Below are positions 19,613 through 29,610 of a DNA stretch of 64,000 nucleotides, in pieces. Location: NCBI RefSeq assembly GCF_900176035.1, contig NZ_FWWT01000022.1, positions 1 to 64,000 of the forward strand. The letters run 5' to 3'. The position numbers and the translations under genes are program-made. The notes under the pieces are model-generated. The model was not told where the DNA came from, did not search any database, and was given only the letters and a program-made list of their open reading frames with translations. Within the stretch, counting starts at the first letter, position 1, and each line of letters starts with the position of its first letter. This DNA comes from Desulfonispora thiosulfatigenes DSM 11270 (GTDB lineage: Bacteria > Bacillota > Peptococcia > Peptococcales > Desulfonisporaceae).

Positions 19613-20484
19613 TTCATAGTATGACTGGTTATGGTAGAGGAGAAGAAGAGGGGCTAGGTTTAGAATTTGTTGTTGAAGTTAAATCAGTTAACCATCGATA
19701 TAGTGAAATAGTTATTAAGCAACCAAGACAATATATATTATTAGAAGATTATTTAAGAAAACTAGTACAAAAGTATATAAGTAGAGGACGCGTTGACTTA
19801 TTTATTAAGGTTAAGGAAATAGATCAAAAGAAATCTCAAATCAAAGTTGACAAAGACCTAGCCATAGATTATTATAATTCTTTAAATGAGCTAGCTAAAG
19901 ATTTGAAAATTTCTTCTGATGTTAGTATTTATGAGATAGCTTCTTTACCTGAAGTAATTAAAGAAGAAGAAAATGAAACTGATTTAGAACAGGTAAAAAA
20001 GGTTATTGAAAAGGCTACTGTGAAGGCATTAGATGGTTTATTAAGCATGAGAGAGGCAGAAGGAAAGACATTATTTGAAGATTTAATTAGCAGAATAAGT
20101 AATTTAAAAGATTATCAAGCAAAAATTATAGCGAGAAGCCCAATCATGTTAGATGAATATAGAGAAAGGCTTCGTAAAAGAATAGAAGAGCTTTTAATTG
20201 AACAAGTTGATGAAAACAGACTAAATCAAGAAGTGATATTCATGGTTGAAAAAAGCAATGTTACTGAAGAGTTAATTAGATTAGATAGTCATTTTGATCA
20301 ATTTATAAATACATTGAATTATGAAGGTGCTGTTGGTAGAAAGCTGGACTTTTTGGTTCAGGAAATGAATAGGGAAACTAATACAATAGGATCCAAAGCT
20401 AATGATTTGGAAATTGCACATTTAGTAGTAGAAATGAAAACTGAGCTTGAGAAAATAAGAGAACAAATTCAAAATATTGAATAA
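19609..20484 (+). CDS. yicC: YicC family endoribonuclease
   Basis: 291 residues, starting at ATG 19609, which overlaps the dapF stop and gives the conserved MIHSMTGYGRGE N-terminus; a longer frame inside dapF is not needed. The C-terminal half holds the YicC/DUF1732 signature (YRERLRKRIEELL, FLVQEMNRETNTIGSKAND). YicC proteins are metal-dependent endoribonucleases involved in RNA decay, shown in E. coli and B. subtilis. In Firmicutes it commonly precedes remA-gmk-rpoZ, as here. Confidence 0.93.
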   Translation: MIHSMTGYGRGEEEGLGLEFVVEVKSVNHRYSEIVIKQPRQYILLEDYLRKLVQKYISRGRVDLFIKVKEIDQKKSQIKVDKDLAIDYYNSLNELAKDLKISSDVSIYEIASLPEVIKEEENETDLEQVKKVIEKATVKALDGLLSMREAEGKTLFEDLISRISNLKDYQAKIIARSPIMLDEYRERLRKRIEELLIEQVDENRLNQEVIFMVEKSNVTEELIRLDSHFDQFINTLNYEGAVGRKLDFLVQEMNRETNTIGSKANDLEIAHLVVEMKTELEKIREQIQNIE

Positions 20485-20542
20485 ATATTATATTTTTTTA
20501 GTTAATCTTATTAGTTATTGGCATAATATATAGGAGGTTAAC

Positions 20543-20818
20543 ATGGATATAAAGCTAATAAATATTGGTTTTGGTAATATCGTTGTAGCAAATAGAATTA
20601 TAGCCATAATTAGCCCTGAATCTGCACCAATAAAAAGAATTATACAAGAGTCAAGAGATAAAGGTATGTTAGTCGATGCTACGTATGGACGTAGGACTAG
20701 AGCGGTTGTGATAACAGATAGTGATCATGTGATTCTATCTGCTGTTCAACCAGAAACTGTTGCCCATCGTTTAGTGGTAAAAGACACACCCGTACATAAT
20801 GATGAAGATGAGCAATAA
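20543..20818 (+). CDS. remA: extracellular matrix regulator RemA (DUF370)
   Basis: 91 residues, the whole of the DUF370 family ([33 protein letters not shown]). In B. subtilis RemA is a ring-forming DNA-binding protein that activates biofilm matrix and osmoprotectant genes; in Clostridia the family is almost universal and its targets are mostly unknown. AGGAGG precedes ATG 20543. It lies between yicC and gmk, the standard clostridial position. Confidence 0.92.
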   Translation: MDIKLINIGFGNIVVANRIIAIISPESAPIKRIIQESRDKGMLVDATYGRRTRAVVITDSDHVILSAVQPETVAHRLVVKDTPVHNDEDEQ

Positions 20819-20833
20819 AAGGAGCTGTTCGTA

Positions 20834-21430
20834 ATGGATGTAAACGAAGAGGGATTATTAATTATCCTTTCTGGTCCTTCAGGTGCAGGCAAAGGAACCA
20901 TTTGTAAAAGGCTTTTAAAAGAGATAGATGTTAAATTATCAATTTCAGCCACTACTCGTAAACCAAGAAATGGAGAGGTGCACGGGAAAGAGTACTTTTT
21001 TATAACAAAAGAAGAATTTGAAGCAAAATTAGAAGAGAATGAATTTTTAGAGTGGGCAAAGGTATATGATAATTATTATGGAACTCCCAATGAATATGTA
21101 GAAGAAATCTTAAATGATGGACATAATTGCATATTAGAGATTGACCCACAAGGAGCTAAAAAGGTTAAAGAAAAAAGACCTGACGCAATTTATTTATTTA
21201 TAATCCCTCCTTCTATGCAGGAATTAGAAGAACGTTTAAAAGGGAGAGGAACTGAAACAAATATAGAAATTGAAAAAAGATTAGGTAATGTTTGTAATGA
21301 AATGGAGTACCTGGGAATCTATGATTATGTTATTGTAAATGATATTGTTGAAAAAGCAGTGGAAAAGGTAAAAGCAATAATTTTGGCAGAAAAGTGTAAA
21401 GCAAAAAGAAATAATTATTATATTTTTTAA
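20834..21430 (+). CDS. gmk: guanylate kinase
   Basis: 198 residues; phosphorylates GMP to GDP with ATP. P-loop GPSGAGKGT near the N-terminus, ISATTRKPRNGEVHGKEYFF for GMP binding, and GRGTETNIEIEKRL in the lid. AAAGGAG precedes ATG 20834. Followed by rpoZ after 15 bases. Confidence 0.96.
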   Translation: MDVNEEGLLIILSGPSGAGKGTICKRLLKEIDVKLSISATTRKPRNGEVHGKEYFFITKEEFEAKLEENEFLEWAKVYDNYYGTPNEYVEEILNDGHNCILEIDPQGAKKVKEKRPDAIYLFIIPPSMQELEERLKGRGTETNIEIEKRLGNVCNEMEYLGIYDYVIVNDIVEKAVEKVKAIILAEKCKAKRNNYYIF

Positions 21431-21445
21431 TAGAGGATGATAAAA

Positions 21446-21652
21446 ATGAATAAACCATCTATAGATGTGTTGATGACTAAAGTAGATAGTAAATACTCTT
21501 TAGTTGTGGCTACAGCTAAAAGAGCTCGCCTTATTGTTGAACAAGAACCACCACTTATAAAAATCGAATCTACTAAACCAGTTACCATAGCCTTACATGA
21601 AATTGCTGGCGATAAAATAAGATACGAAAGAACTAAGACGGGAATTAAATAA
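21446..21652 (+). CDS. rpoZ: RNA polymerase omega subunit
   Basis: 68 residues. The omega fold is recognisable (VDSKYSLVVATAKRARLIVE) and the gene sits between gmk and coaBC, the usual place. Omega binds the beta-prime subunit and assists RNA polymerase assembly. I choose ATG 21446 because a GAGG site lies about 10 bases before it; ATG 21437 would have no room for a site. Confidence 0.92.
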   Translation: MNKPSIDVLMTKVDSKYSLVVATAKRARLIVEQEPPLIKIESTKPVTIALHEIAGDKIRYERTKTGIK

Positions 21653-21657
21653 ATAAT

Positions 21658-22857
21658 ATGTTAAAAGATAAAAATATTGTAATAGGAATAACGGGAGGAA
21701 TAGCTGCTTATAAGTCTTGTGAGATTATTAGTCTAATGAAAAAAAGTGGGGCAAATATTCACTGTGTTATGACAAAAGAAGCTATGCAGTTTATTACTCC
21801 TTTAACCCTAAGAACTTTATCTGGTAATGAGGTTATTACAGATTTATTTTCTGAGTCTAAGAATTGGAATGTAGAGCATATATCTTTAGCTAAAATGGCA
21901 GATGTTTTTTTAGTTGCACCTGCAACTGCAAACATAATTGGGAAAATAGCAAATGGTATTTGTGATGATTTCCTTACTACAACTATTATGGCTACAAAGG
22001 CTAAAGTCGTATTTGCTCCAGCCATGAACGTTAATATGTATGAAAATCCAATTTTAAAGGACAATATAAGTAAGTTGAAACATTTGGGGTATGAGTTTAT
22101 TGATCCTATCGTAGGGAATCTTGCGTGTGGAGATAGTGGTAAAGGAAAAATGGCTGATCCTAAGGATATAGTGAATTATTTATATAATTTATCTGGAAAA
22201 AAACAAGACTTAAAAGGTGTCTCTATTTTAATTACAGCTGGTCCAACAAGGGAGCTTATTGATCCTGTAAGATATATTACAAATCGTAGTTCAGGAAAAA
22301 TGGGCTATGCAATAGCAAGAGTAGCCAAAGAACGTGGCGCAGATGTTACCTTAATATCAGGGCCGACAAATTTACCTAGACCTGAAGGGATCAAGTTTAT
22401 TCAAATAGAAACTGCATTAGAAATGTTTACTAAAGTAAAAGAAAATTTTGCTAGTAATAATATTGTAATTAAAGCAGCTGCGGTTGCTGATTATAGACCT
22501 AAAAATATTGCCAATCAAAAAATTAAAAAATCTGATGGTGACATGCATATTGAATTAGAACGTAACCCTGATATTTTAGCCTTTCTTGGAGAACAAAAAG
22601 GTGATAAAATTCTTGTAGGCTTTGCAGCTGAAACAAATGATTTAACTCAAAATGCGTTAACTAAACTTAAAAAGAAGAATTTAGACCTTATAGTAGCTAA
22701 TGACGTGAGTCAAGAGGGTGCAGGATTTAACTATGATACAAATAAGGTAACAATTTTTTCTGCCACAAAAGAAACAAATAAGTTGCCGTTAATGAGTAAA
22801 TTAGATGTTGCCGATAAAATAATAGATGAAGCTGTAACTTTATTAAAAAAGGAGTGA
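21658..22857 (+). CDS. coaBC: bifunctional phosphopantothenoylcysteine decarboxylase / phosphopantothenate-cysteine ligase
   Basis: 399 residues, two fused enzymes of coenzyme A synthesis. The N-terminal flavin-dependent CoaC half ([25 protein letters not shown]) decarboxylates 4'-phosphopantothenoyl-cysteine; the C-terminal CoaB half ([31 protein letters not shown]) ligates cysteine to 4'-phosphopantothenate. It starts 5 bases after rpoZ with no clear ribosome-binding site, so it is probably translated by coupling. Confidence 0.95.
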   Translation: MLKDKNIVIGITGGIAAYKSCEIISLMKKSGANIHCVMTKEAMQFITPLTLRTLSGNEVITDLFSESKNWNVEHISLAKMADVFLVAPATANIIGKIANGICDDFLTTTIMATKAKVVFAPAMNVNMYENPILKDNISKLKHLGYEFIDPIVGNLACGDSGKGKMADPKDIVNYLYNLSGKKQDLKGVSILITAGPTRELIDPVRYITNRSSGKMGYAIARVAKERGADVTLISGPTNLPRPEGIKFIQIETALEMFTKVKENFASNNIVIKAAAVADYRPKNIANQKIKKSDGDMHIELERNPDILAFLGEQKGDKILVGFAAETNDLTQNALTKLKKKNLDLIVANDVSQEGAGFNYDTNKVTIFSATKETNKLPLMSKLDVADKIIDEAVTLLKKE

Positions 22858-22865
22858 AATTTCCA

Positions 22866-24053
22866 GTGCGTAAATTATTTACATCTGAATCAGTAACTGA
22901 AGGACATCCTGATAAAATTGCCGATCAGATTTCTGATGCAGTATTAGATGCAATTTTTGAACATGATCCAACCGCAAGAGTAGCATGTGAAACAGCTGTT
23001 ACAACTGGCTTAGTTCTTGTTATGGGGGAAATATCCACATCATGTTATGTAGATATTCCAAAGGTAGTAAGAAATACAATTCGAGAAATTGGTTATGATA
23101 GAGCAAAATATGGTTTTGACTGTGATACCTGCGCAGTATTAACAGCTATAGATGAACAATCTGTCGATATTGCTTTAGGTGTAGATATGGCTCTAGAAGC
23201 AAGAGAAGGTGAAATGACAGATTCTGAAATTGAATCTTTAGGTGCTGGAGACCAAGGGATGATGTTTGGTTATGCTACCGATGAAACTCCAGAATATATG
23301 CCTATGCCAATTAGTTTAGCGCATAAATTAACGAGAAAACTATCTGAAGTAAGAAAAAGTGGCGAATTAAACTATATATTACCAGATGGAAAATCTCAGG
23401 TAACTATTGAGTATGATGGGGATAAACCAGTTAGAATCGACACAATTGTAATTTCAACCCAGCATAAGGAAGAGGTTACTTTAGCAACTATTAGAGAAGA
23501 AGTAATAGAAAAAGTAGTAAGGCCAGTATTACCTAAAGAGTTCATAGATGAAAATACTCGTTTCTTAATAAATCCTACGGGCAGATTTGTTATTGGTGGA
23601 CCTCAAGGGGATTCTGGTTTAACAGGAAGAAAAATTATCGTAGACACTTATGGTGGTAAAGCGAAACATGGCGGTGGAGCCTTTTCTGGAAAGGATCCAA
23701 CAAAGGTAGATAGATCAGCTGCTTATGCTGCTAGATACGTTGCTAAAAACATTGTAGCTGCAGGTCTTGCAAAAAGATGCGAAATTCAATTAGCATATGC
23801 AATAGGTGTAGCTGAACCTGTTTCAATCCTAGTAGATACTTTTGGGACAAGTAGTGTATCAGAAGAGAAAATTGTTAGTGCAGTAAAAAATATCTTTGAT
23901 TTAAGACCTACAGGTATTATTAAAGAATTAGATTTAAGAAAACCAATCTATAAACAAACAGCTGCTTATGGACATTTTGGTAGAACCGATGTTGAATTAC
24001 CTTGGGAAAAACTAGATAAGGTTGAATTACTAAAAAAAGAAGTTGGGCTTTAG
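22866..24053 (+). CDS. metK: S-adenosylmethionine synthetase
   Basis: 395 residues; makes SAM from methionine and ATP. Signatures: [32 protein letters not shown] and [21 protein letters not shown] take GTG 22866 as the start: AAGGAG lies 11 bases ahead and the product begins [14 protein letters not shown], as in other MetK. The frame extends to GTG 22854, which lies inside coaBC and on the ribosome-binding site itself. No SAM riboswitch is seen in front; expression appears to come from the upstream operon. Confidence 0.96.
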   Translation: MRKLFTSESVTEGHPDKIADQISDAVLDAIFEHDPTARVACETAVTTGLVLVMGEISTSCYVDIPKVVRNTIREIGYDRAKYGFDCDTCAVLTAIDEQSVDIALGVDMALEAREGEMTDSEIESLGAGDQGMMFGYATDETPEYMPMPISLAHKLTRKLSEVRKSGELNYILPDGKSQVTIEYDGDKPVRIDTIVISTQHKEEVTLATIREEVIEKVVRPVLPKEFIDENTRFLINPTGRFVIGGPQGDSGLTGRKIIVDTYGGKAKHGGGAFSGKDPTKVDRSAAYAARYVAKNIVAAGLAKRCEIQLAYAIGVAEPVSILVDTFGTSSVSEEKIVSAVKNIFDLRPTGIIKELDLRKPIYKQTAAYGHFGRTDVELPWEKLDKVELLKKEVGL

Positions 24054-24094
24054 GCTCAATTTCTTTTTGTTTTACAAATTTTTAATTGAAGCAA

Positions 24095-24142
24095 GTTCTT
24101 AATTCAGGTGGAGATTCTTCTACTCCACCTGAATTCTAGAAC
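24095..24142 (+). repeat. large hairpin 1 between metK and priA
   Basis: A 13-base perfect arm AATTCAGGTGGAG pairs with CTCCACCTGAATT; a further five pairs (GTTCT with AGAAC) extend it past a small bulge. No T run follows, so it is not a standard terminator. Confidence 0.7.
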
Positions 24143-24152
24143 TGCAAATGCA

Positions 24153-24212
24153 TGACTTAGTTGGCGTTTGACCCCCGCCTAAATAGGCGGGAGACTTACG
24201 CCAAGTTAGTCA
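24153..24212 (+). repeat. large hairpin 2, nested stems, between metK and priA
   Basis: The inner stem CCCGCCT-AAAT-AGGCGGG (24174-24191) is perfect. The outer stem pairs 24153-24167 with 24198-24212 with two mismatches. G+C in the inner stem is far above the surroundings. It could be a structured RNA, a small repeat element, or part of a 3' UTR. Confidence 0.65.
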
Positions 24213-24252
24213 GGTTAAATATATCTAAAATCACAATAAAAGGAAGAGTTAA

Positions 24253-26694
24253 ATGCAAAACTTAGTTGCAGTTGTAGTTAACTTGCCAAAGCAAAGTGAA
24301 AAGCAAATATTGTATTATAAGTTTCCAGAAAAAATGGTGGATATACTTAAAATAGGTTGTAGGGTGCTTGTTCCAGTAGGGAATGCTTTACGAGAAGGTT
24401 ATGTTGTAGATTTCCCTGAAACGTCTGAGATTAAAAAGCTGAAAGAAATAGCGCAAATATTAGAGGATAAACCACTTATACCTGAAGAATTAATGAAATT
24501 AGCCCTTTGGATTAGTAAGTCATATTTAAGTCCTATTCATAAAGTTATTGAGCAAATAATTCCTCCTGCTATGAGAATAGAGCCAGATAGGTGGGTAAGA
24601 CTTTTAGAAAATAATGAGCTAAGTATTTCTTTAAGTGTTTTAGATGTGAGGGTTGCTAATATCCTTAGTTCTTTAGAGAATGGACCAGTAAAATTAAATT
24701 CTTTATTAAGAAAATACGGAGGAGACATAAATAGTAGTTTACAGGATCTCAAGCAAAGAGGCTTAATAGAAATTTTTCTAGACTTTAAGACTAAAGAAAC
24801 TAATAGCTCTGTTACAATAATTGAAAAGATAGTAAAAAAAGAAGAATATGATAATGTATTAAAAGAATTAAAGAGAGCTCCTATTCAGTTGAAAATACTA
24901 AACATTTTAGATACTGTAGGCCAAATAGAACAACAAAAGCTTTTAAAAGAATACTCACTTAATTTGTCTTCAATAAACGCACTCGAAAAAAAAGGCTATA
25001 TAAGAAAACATAAGCTAAAAAAAGAAAGAACTCCTGAGCTTAATGAGGAATTTCTTAATCATAAAAAGCTTACCTTAAATGATTCTCAGCAAAATGCAGT
25101 TAGTTTAATTACGAAGGCCATAAATGAAAATCAGTTGGAGACCTTTTTGTTACATGGCGTAACTGGTAGTGGCAAAACAGAGGTCTATTTAAGGTCTATT
25201 ATAAATGCCGTTAATCAAGGCAAAGGAGCTTTACTTTTAGTTCCAGAGATATCCCTTACTCATCAAACAATTGGGAGATTTAAAGGAGTTTTGGGTCAGC
25301 AGGTAGTAGTTTTACATAGCGGCTTATCTGAGGGTGAAAGATTAGATGCTTGGAATGCCCTAAGGTCAGGTAATGCTAAAGTAGCTATTGGAGTTCGGAG
25401 TGCTGTTTTTGCACCTGTACAAAACTTAGGGATTATTATCATTGATGAAGAGCATGAATCTACCTATAAGCAAACCGAACCGGATCCTCGTTATCATACA
25501 AGAGATGTAGCAATAGAAAGAATTAGAAACTTAAATGGTGTTTTAATTTTAGGTAGTGCTACGCCTTCTATAGAAACGTATTACAATGCAAAACAAAATA
25601 ATTATACTTTAATTGAATTAGCTCAAAGGGTTAAAGCAAATCCTTTACCTAAAGTAGAAGTAGTTGATTTGAAAAATGAACTAGAATCAGGAAATAAAAG
25701 TATTTTTAGTAGAGTACTTCATCAAAGTATCTCAGACACCCTAGCAAAGGGAGAACAAGTAATATTATTTATGAATAGAAGGGGATATTCTACTTTTGTT
25801 CTTTGTAGGGAATGTGGAGAATCTTTAATGTGTAAAAACTGTTCAATAAGTTTAACTTATCATTTTGTAAATTCAGAAATGAGATGCCATTATTGTAACT
25901 ACAGGGCTAGCGTTCCGACAAAATGTCCTCATTGTGGAAGTAAATATATTCGATATTTTGGTTCAGGAACCCAGCAAGTTGAAGTGGAATTAATTAAAGC
26001 CTTTCCGGGAATTAAAGTTACGCGGATGGATGTAGATACGACAACGAGAAAAAACTCTCATCAAGAGCTTTTAGCAGAATTTAGTAAAGGGGAAACCCAG
26101 GTTTTACTAGGAACTCAAATGATAGCTAAAGGATTAGACTTTCCAAATGTTACATTAGTAGGTGTGATAGCTGCTGATACTTCTTTAAACTTACCTGACT
26201 TTAGAGCTGGAGAAAAAACATTTCAATTAATTACTCAAGTAGCAGGTAGAACTGGCAGAGGTGACAAAATTGGAAAAGTAATCGTGCAAACTTATAATCC
26301 TGAACACTATGCCATTATCCATGCTAAAAATCACGATTATAAGTCTTTTTATGAAAAAGAAATTGAACAAAGGCAAATAATAGGTTATCCACCTTTTAAT
26401 AGTCTAGTACGAATTATTATTAACGGACATGAAGAAGATATTGTAATGAACTTAGCAGAAAAAATAGGATTAGATTTAAAGAATATTTCAAAGGATAAAA
26501 TAGAAATATTTGGACCTGCTCCAGCCCCTTTAGCAAAAATCCAAAATAGATTTAGATGGCAAATTATTTTAAAAGCAAATAGTTTAGATTTTTTACGTAA
26601 AGTAGCTTGGCATGAATATAAAAAATATGTAAACCTAAAGGAATATAATCAATTACGGATAATTATTGATATTGAGCCTCAAAGTATTCTATAA
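24253..26694 (+). CDS. priA: primosomal replication restart helicase PriA
   Basis: 813 residues. An N-terminal 3'-DNA-binding and winged-helix region is followed by an SF2 helicase core with Walker A GVTGSGKTEVY near residue 302, DEEH near 398, and two zinc-binding cysteine pairs groups (CRECGESLMCKNC and CHYC...CPHC, about 517-565) inserted in the core. PriA reloads the replicative helicase at stalled forks. AAAGGAAGAG precedes ATG 24253. It begins the long co-directional run that continues through def and fmt. Confidence 0.96.
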   Translation: MQNLVAVVVNLPKQSEKQILYYKFPEKMVDILKIGCRVLVPVGNALREGYVVDFPETSEIKKLKEIAQILEDKPLIPEELMKLALWISKSYLSPIHKVIEQIIPPAMRIEPDRWVRLLENNELSISLSVLDVRVANILSSLENGPVKLNSLLRKYGGDINSSLQDLKQRGLIEIFLDFKTKETNSSVTIIEKIVKKEEYDNVLKELKRAPIQLKILNILDTVGQIEQQKLLKEYSLNLSSINALEKKGYIRKHKLKKERTPELNEEFLNHKKLTLNDSQQNAVSLITKAINENQLETFLLHGVTGSGKTEVYLRSIINAVNQGKGALLLVPEISLTHQTIGRFKGVLGQQVVVLHSGLSEGERLDAWNALRSGNAKVAIGVRSAVFAPVQNLGIIIIDEEHESTYKQTEPDPRYHTRDVAIERIRNLNGVLILGSATPSIETYYNAKQNNYTLIELAQRVKANPLPKVEVVDLKNELESGNKSIFSRVLHQSISDTLAKGEQVILFMNRRGYSTFVLCRECGESLMCKNCSISLTYHFVNSEMRCHYCNYRASVPTKCPHCGSKYIRYFGSGTQQVEVELIKAFPGIKVTRMDVDTTTRKNSHQELLAEFSKGETQVLLGTQMIAKGLDFPNVTLVGVIAADTSLNLPDFRAGEKTFQLITQVAGRTGRGDKIGKVIVQTYNPEHYAIIHAKNHDYKSFYEKEIEQRQIIGYPPFNSLVRIIINGHEEDIVMNLAEKIGLDLKNISKDKIEIFGPAPAPLAKIQNRFRWQIILKANSLDFLRKVAWHEYKKYVNLKEYNQLRIIIDIEPQSIL

Positions 26695-26742
26695 TGAGAT
26701 AATAGGAAACATAACAAAGAAGCTTTATATTGGGAGGAAATT

Positions 26743-27198
26743 ATGGCTATATATAACATAGTAAAAAAAGAAGAAACTGTTTTACGGGAAAAATCAAAGT
26801 ATGTTAAAAATATTACAAAAAATGTTGAGAAACTTTTAGATAATATGGCTGAGACTATGTATGAATCTAAAGGCGTAGGCCTAGCTGCCCCGCAAGTAGG
26901 TGTATTAAAAAGAGTAGTAGTTATTGATGTAGGAGAAGGTCTAATTGAGTTAATAAATCCAGAAATTATCGATTCAAAAGGCAGCGAGACTGATTATGAA
27001 GGTTGTTTAAGTTGCCCAGGTATAGTAGGAGAAGTAACAAGAGCTAAAGAAGTAAAAGTTAAAGGATTAGATCGAAAAGGAAATGAAGTTATAATTGAAG
27101 GTGATGAACTACTTGCTAGATGCTTACAGCATGAAATAGATCACTTAGAAGGCATTTTATTTATTGATAAAGCACAAAAAATACAAACAACACCCTAA
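26743..27198 (+). CDS. def: peptide deformylase
   Basis: 151 residues; removes the N-formyl group of nascent proteins. All three metal-site motifs are present: [18 protein letters not shown] and [15 protein letters not shown] precedes ATG 26743. Followed 12 bases later by fmt, the enzyme that puts the formyl group on the initiator tRNA. Confidence 0.97.
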   Translation: MAIYNIVKKEETVLREKSKYVKNITKNVEKLLDNMAETMYESKGVGLAAPQVGVLKRVVVIDVGEGLIELINPEIIDSKGSETDYEGCLSCPGIVGEVTRAKEVKVKGLDRKGNEVIIEGDELLARCLQHEIDHLEGILFIDKAQKIQTTP

Positions 27199-27210
27199 GG
27201 AGGTAACTTT

Positions 27211-28161
27211 ATGCGGGTATTATTTATGGGAACACCTGACTTTGCAGTTAGTTCATTAGAATATTTAGTTAAAGCTAATTATGAAGTAATAGGTGTGGTC
27301 ACCCAACCAGATAGACAGAAGGGAAGAGGCAAAAAGATAACCGCTCCTCCTGTAAAACAAAAAGCATTAGAACTAGGATTGCCAATTTTTCAACCGGAAA
27401 AAGTAAGAAATGAAGAATTTATAGAAATTTTAAAAGAATTAAATCCTGATATTATTGTAGTGGTAGCCTTTGGACAAATCTTACCTAAGGATATTTTAGA
27501 ATTACCTAGTTTTGGTTGTATTAATGTCCATGCATCCTTATTACCAAAGTACAGAGGGGCAGCGCCTATCCACTGGTCAATAATTAATGGAGAAACAAAA
27601 ACAGGAATTACGACCATGTATATGAATGAAGGATTAGATACAGGCGATATGTTATTAAAAGAAGAAATTTTAATTGATAACAATATGAATTCAGGAGAAC
27701 TACATGATGAATTAGCAGAATTAGGTGGGGAGCTTTTGGTCAGAACGCTTGATCTTTTACAAAAAAATAAAATTATTCCACAACCCCAAAATGACCAGGA
27801 GTCTACATATGCCTCCCTATTAAAAAAGGAGCATGAAGTAATCTCTTGGGATGAGAATTCTACTAATATTCATAATTTAGTCAGGGGTATGAATCCTTGG
27901 CCAGGTGCATATACTGTATGTAATAATGAACGTCTTAAAATACTTGAAACAAGGTTAAATAACCTGGAAAGTAGTGGAGATAAAAGTAAAGTAGGCACGA
28001 TTATTGAAGTGGATAATGATGGATTTTGGGTTAAAACAGAAGATGATAAATTATTAATTACAAAAGTCCAACCTGCTGGAAAAAAGGCTATGCTTGCCAA
28101 AGATTTTATAAATGGATATAAGATTAAGACCGGTCTAGTATTAGGTGATCAAGGTGTATGA
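27211..28161 (+). CDS. fmt: methionyl-tRNA formyltransferase
   Basis: 316 residues; formylates Met-tRNA(fMet) with 10-formyltetrahydrofolate. The catalytic domain contains FMGTPDFAVSSLEYL at the start and INVHASLLPKYRGAAPI with the conserved active-site residues; the C-terminal OB-like domain is present. AAGGAGG precedes ATG 27211. The end overlaps the next gene. Confidence 0.97.
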   Translation: MRVLFMGTPDFAVSSLEYLVKANYEVIGVVTQPDRQKGRGKKITAPPVKQKALELGLPIFQPEKVRNEEFIEILKELNPDIIVVVAFGQILPKDILELPSFGCINVHASLLPKYRGAAPIHWSIINGETKTGITTMYMNEGLDTGDMLLKEEILIDNNMNSGELHDELAELGGELLVRTLDLLQKNKIIPQPQNDQESTYASLLKKEHEVISWDENSTNIHNLVRGMNPWPGAYTVCNNERLKILETRLNNLESSGDKSKVGTIIEVDNDGFWVKTEDDKLLITKVQPAGKKAMLAKDFINGYKIKTGLVLGDQGV

Positions 28162-28912
28162 AACAAATAAACGGTTATTTATTTTTCTCTTATTATTAAG
28201 CTTTAGTGGTTTACTGATTAGTTTTTATTTAGCTTATTTGATTGCTACTGGTTTATCACCTATTTTTAATCGAATTTTTCTGGTAATTAGTTTTATTCTT
28301 GTGACCTTTTTGTTTTTATTTTTTGGAATAGGAATAGCTTTATTAATATATAGTTTATGGAGTTCCAAACCCATTAACTCAAATAAGTTAATTAAAAAGA
28401 GTATTTTGTTTTTATATCCAAATGCTTTACGAATAGGGAAGTGGTTTGGGTTAAGCTCAGATAAAATAAAAAATTCCTATATCCAAGTTAATAACGAATT
28501 GGTGAAACTAAAAAAATATAAAATGTTACCTGAAGATATATTAATACTAGCTCCTCATTGTCTACAAAATGTAAAATGTCCTCATAAGATAACAATTGAT
28601 GTAAATAATTGCAAAAACTGTGGGTTGTGTAAGGTGGGGTCATTATTAATGGTAAGTAATAAATATAATGTTGATATTGTAATAGCAACAGGTGGAACCT
28701 TTGCACGAAAGTTTGTTGCTGAGAAAAGGCCAAAGGCAATTATAGCTATTGCTTGTGAAAGAGATTTGACTAGTGGAATCCAAGATGTTAAAGATATTCC
28801 TGTATTAGGTGTTCTTAATGAAAGACCAGAAGGACCTTGTTATAATACACAAGTAAGTTTAGGGCAAGTTGAAAATGCAATTAACTTTTTTTTAAAAGGG
28901 GGACATAAATAA
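28145..28912 (+). CDS. DUF116 domain protein with N-terminal membrane segments
   Basis: 255 residues. Two hydrophobic helices (about residues 10-30 and 40-70) anchor a cytoplasmic DUF116 domain that has a cysteine cluster (CLQNVKCPHK and NCKNCGLC) suited to bind a metal or Fe-S cluster, and a second conserved region around IAIACERDLTSGIQDV. Function unknown; in Clostridia it is regularly found between fmt and the zinc peptidase gene, as here. The start is uncertain: GTG 28145 or GTG 28154, both inside the end of fmt. Confidence 0.83.
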   Translation: MIKVYETNKRLFIFLLLLSFSGLLISFYLAYLIATGLSPIFNRIFLVISFILVTFLFLFFGIGIALLIYSLWSSKPINSNKLIKKSILFLYPNALRIGKWFGLSSDKIKNSYIQVNNELVKLKKYKMLPEDILILAPHCLQNVKCPHKITIDVNNCKNCGLCKVGSLLMVSNKYNVDIVIATGGTFARKFVAEKRPKAIIAIACERDLTSGIQDVKDIPVLGVLNERPEGPCYNTQVSLGQVENAINFFLKGGHK

Positions 28913-29610
28913 TGTTTTTTCCAATATTTGATCCTACGATGATTTTATTAATACCAGGAATTCTACTCGCGTTTTATGCACAAACTAAAGTTCAATCAAC
29001 CTTTAGAAAATATTCTAAGGTGTCATCAAAAAGAAATGTTACGGGAGCCCAGGTAGCAAGAGCTATTTTAGATGATCAAGGATTAACCAATGTAGCAGTT
29101 GAAGCTACACCTGGACAATTATCGGATCATTATGATCCTAGAACTAAGGTGGTAAGATTATCTAATGATGTTTATCATAGCAGTTCTCTGGCATCCTTAG
29201 GAGTTGCTGCACATGAAGTAGGTCATGCGATACAAGATGATACGGGTTATTTACCATTACATTTTAGAAGCACTTTAGTTCCTGTAACCCAAATTGGTTC
29301 AACTTTATCTTTTCCACTGTTACTAATAGGATTATTAATGAGTGCACCTTTTCTTGTAAAGGCAGGAGTATATTTGTTTTCTGCAGTAGTAGTATTTCAG
29401 CTTGTAACTTTGCCTGTTGAATTTAATGCTAGTAATAGAGCCTTAAATATTTTAGGTTCACAAAGATTTTTAGATAATGATGAAATTAAAAAAACAAAGA
29501 AAGTTTTAGATGCAGCTGCCCTTACTTATGTTGCTGCAGCATTAATGGCTGCCCTTAATTTAATTAGACTATTATTAATTTCTGGTCTTTTAGGAAGAAG
29601 TGATGACTAA
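28912..29610 (+). CDS. membrane zinc metallopeptidase (YugP family)
   Basis: 232 residues. H101-E-V-G-H105 is the zinc-binding HEXXH motif; three or four hydrophobic segments (N-terminal, about 125-150, 155-170 and near the C-terminus) place it in the membrane. This is the Zn_peptidase_2 family, of unknown substrate, typical of the fmt-DUF116-rsmB operon in Firmicutes. ATG 28912 overlaps the DUF116 stop by one base and its stop overlaps rsmB. Confidence 0.88.
   Translation: MFFPIFDPTMILLIPGILLAFYAQTKVQSTFRKYSKVSSKRNVTGAQVARAILDDQGLTNVAVEATPGQLSDHYDPRTKVVRLSNDVYHSSSLASLGVAAHEVGHAIQDDTGYLPLHFRSTLVPVTQIGSTLSFPLLLIGLLMSAPFLVKAGVYLFSAVVVFQLVTLPVEFNASNRALNILGSQRFLDNDEIKKTKKVLDAAALTYVAAALMAALNLIRLLLISGLLGRSDD

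Noticed and set aside
24054-24252. SAM riboswitch near metK
   Set aside because: The hairpins are downstream of metK and ahead of priA, and show no SAM-I, SAM-II or SAM-III core; priA is not a SAM-regulated gene.
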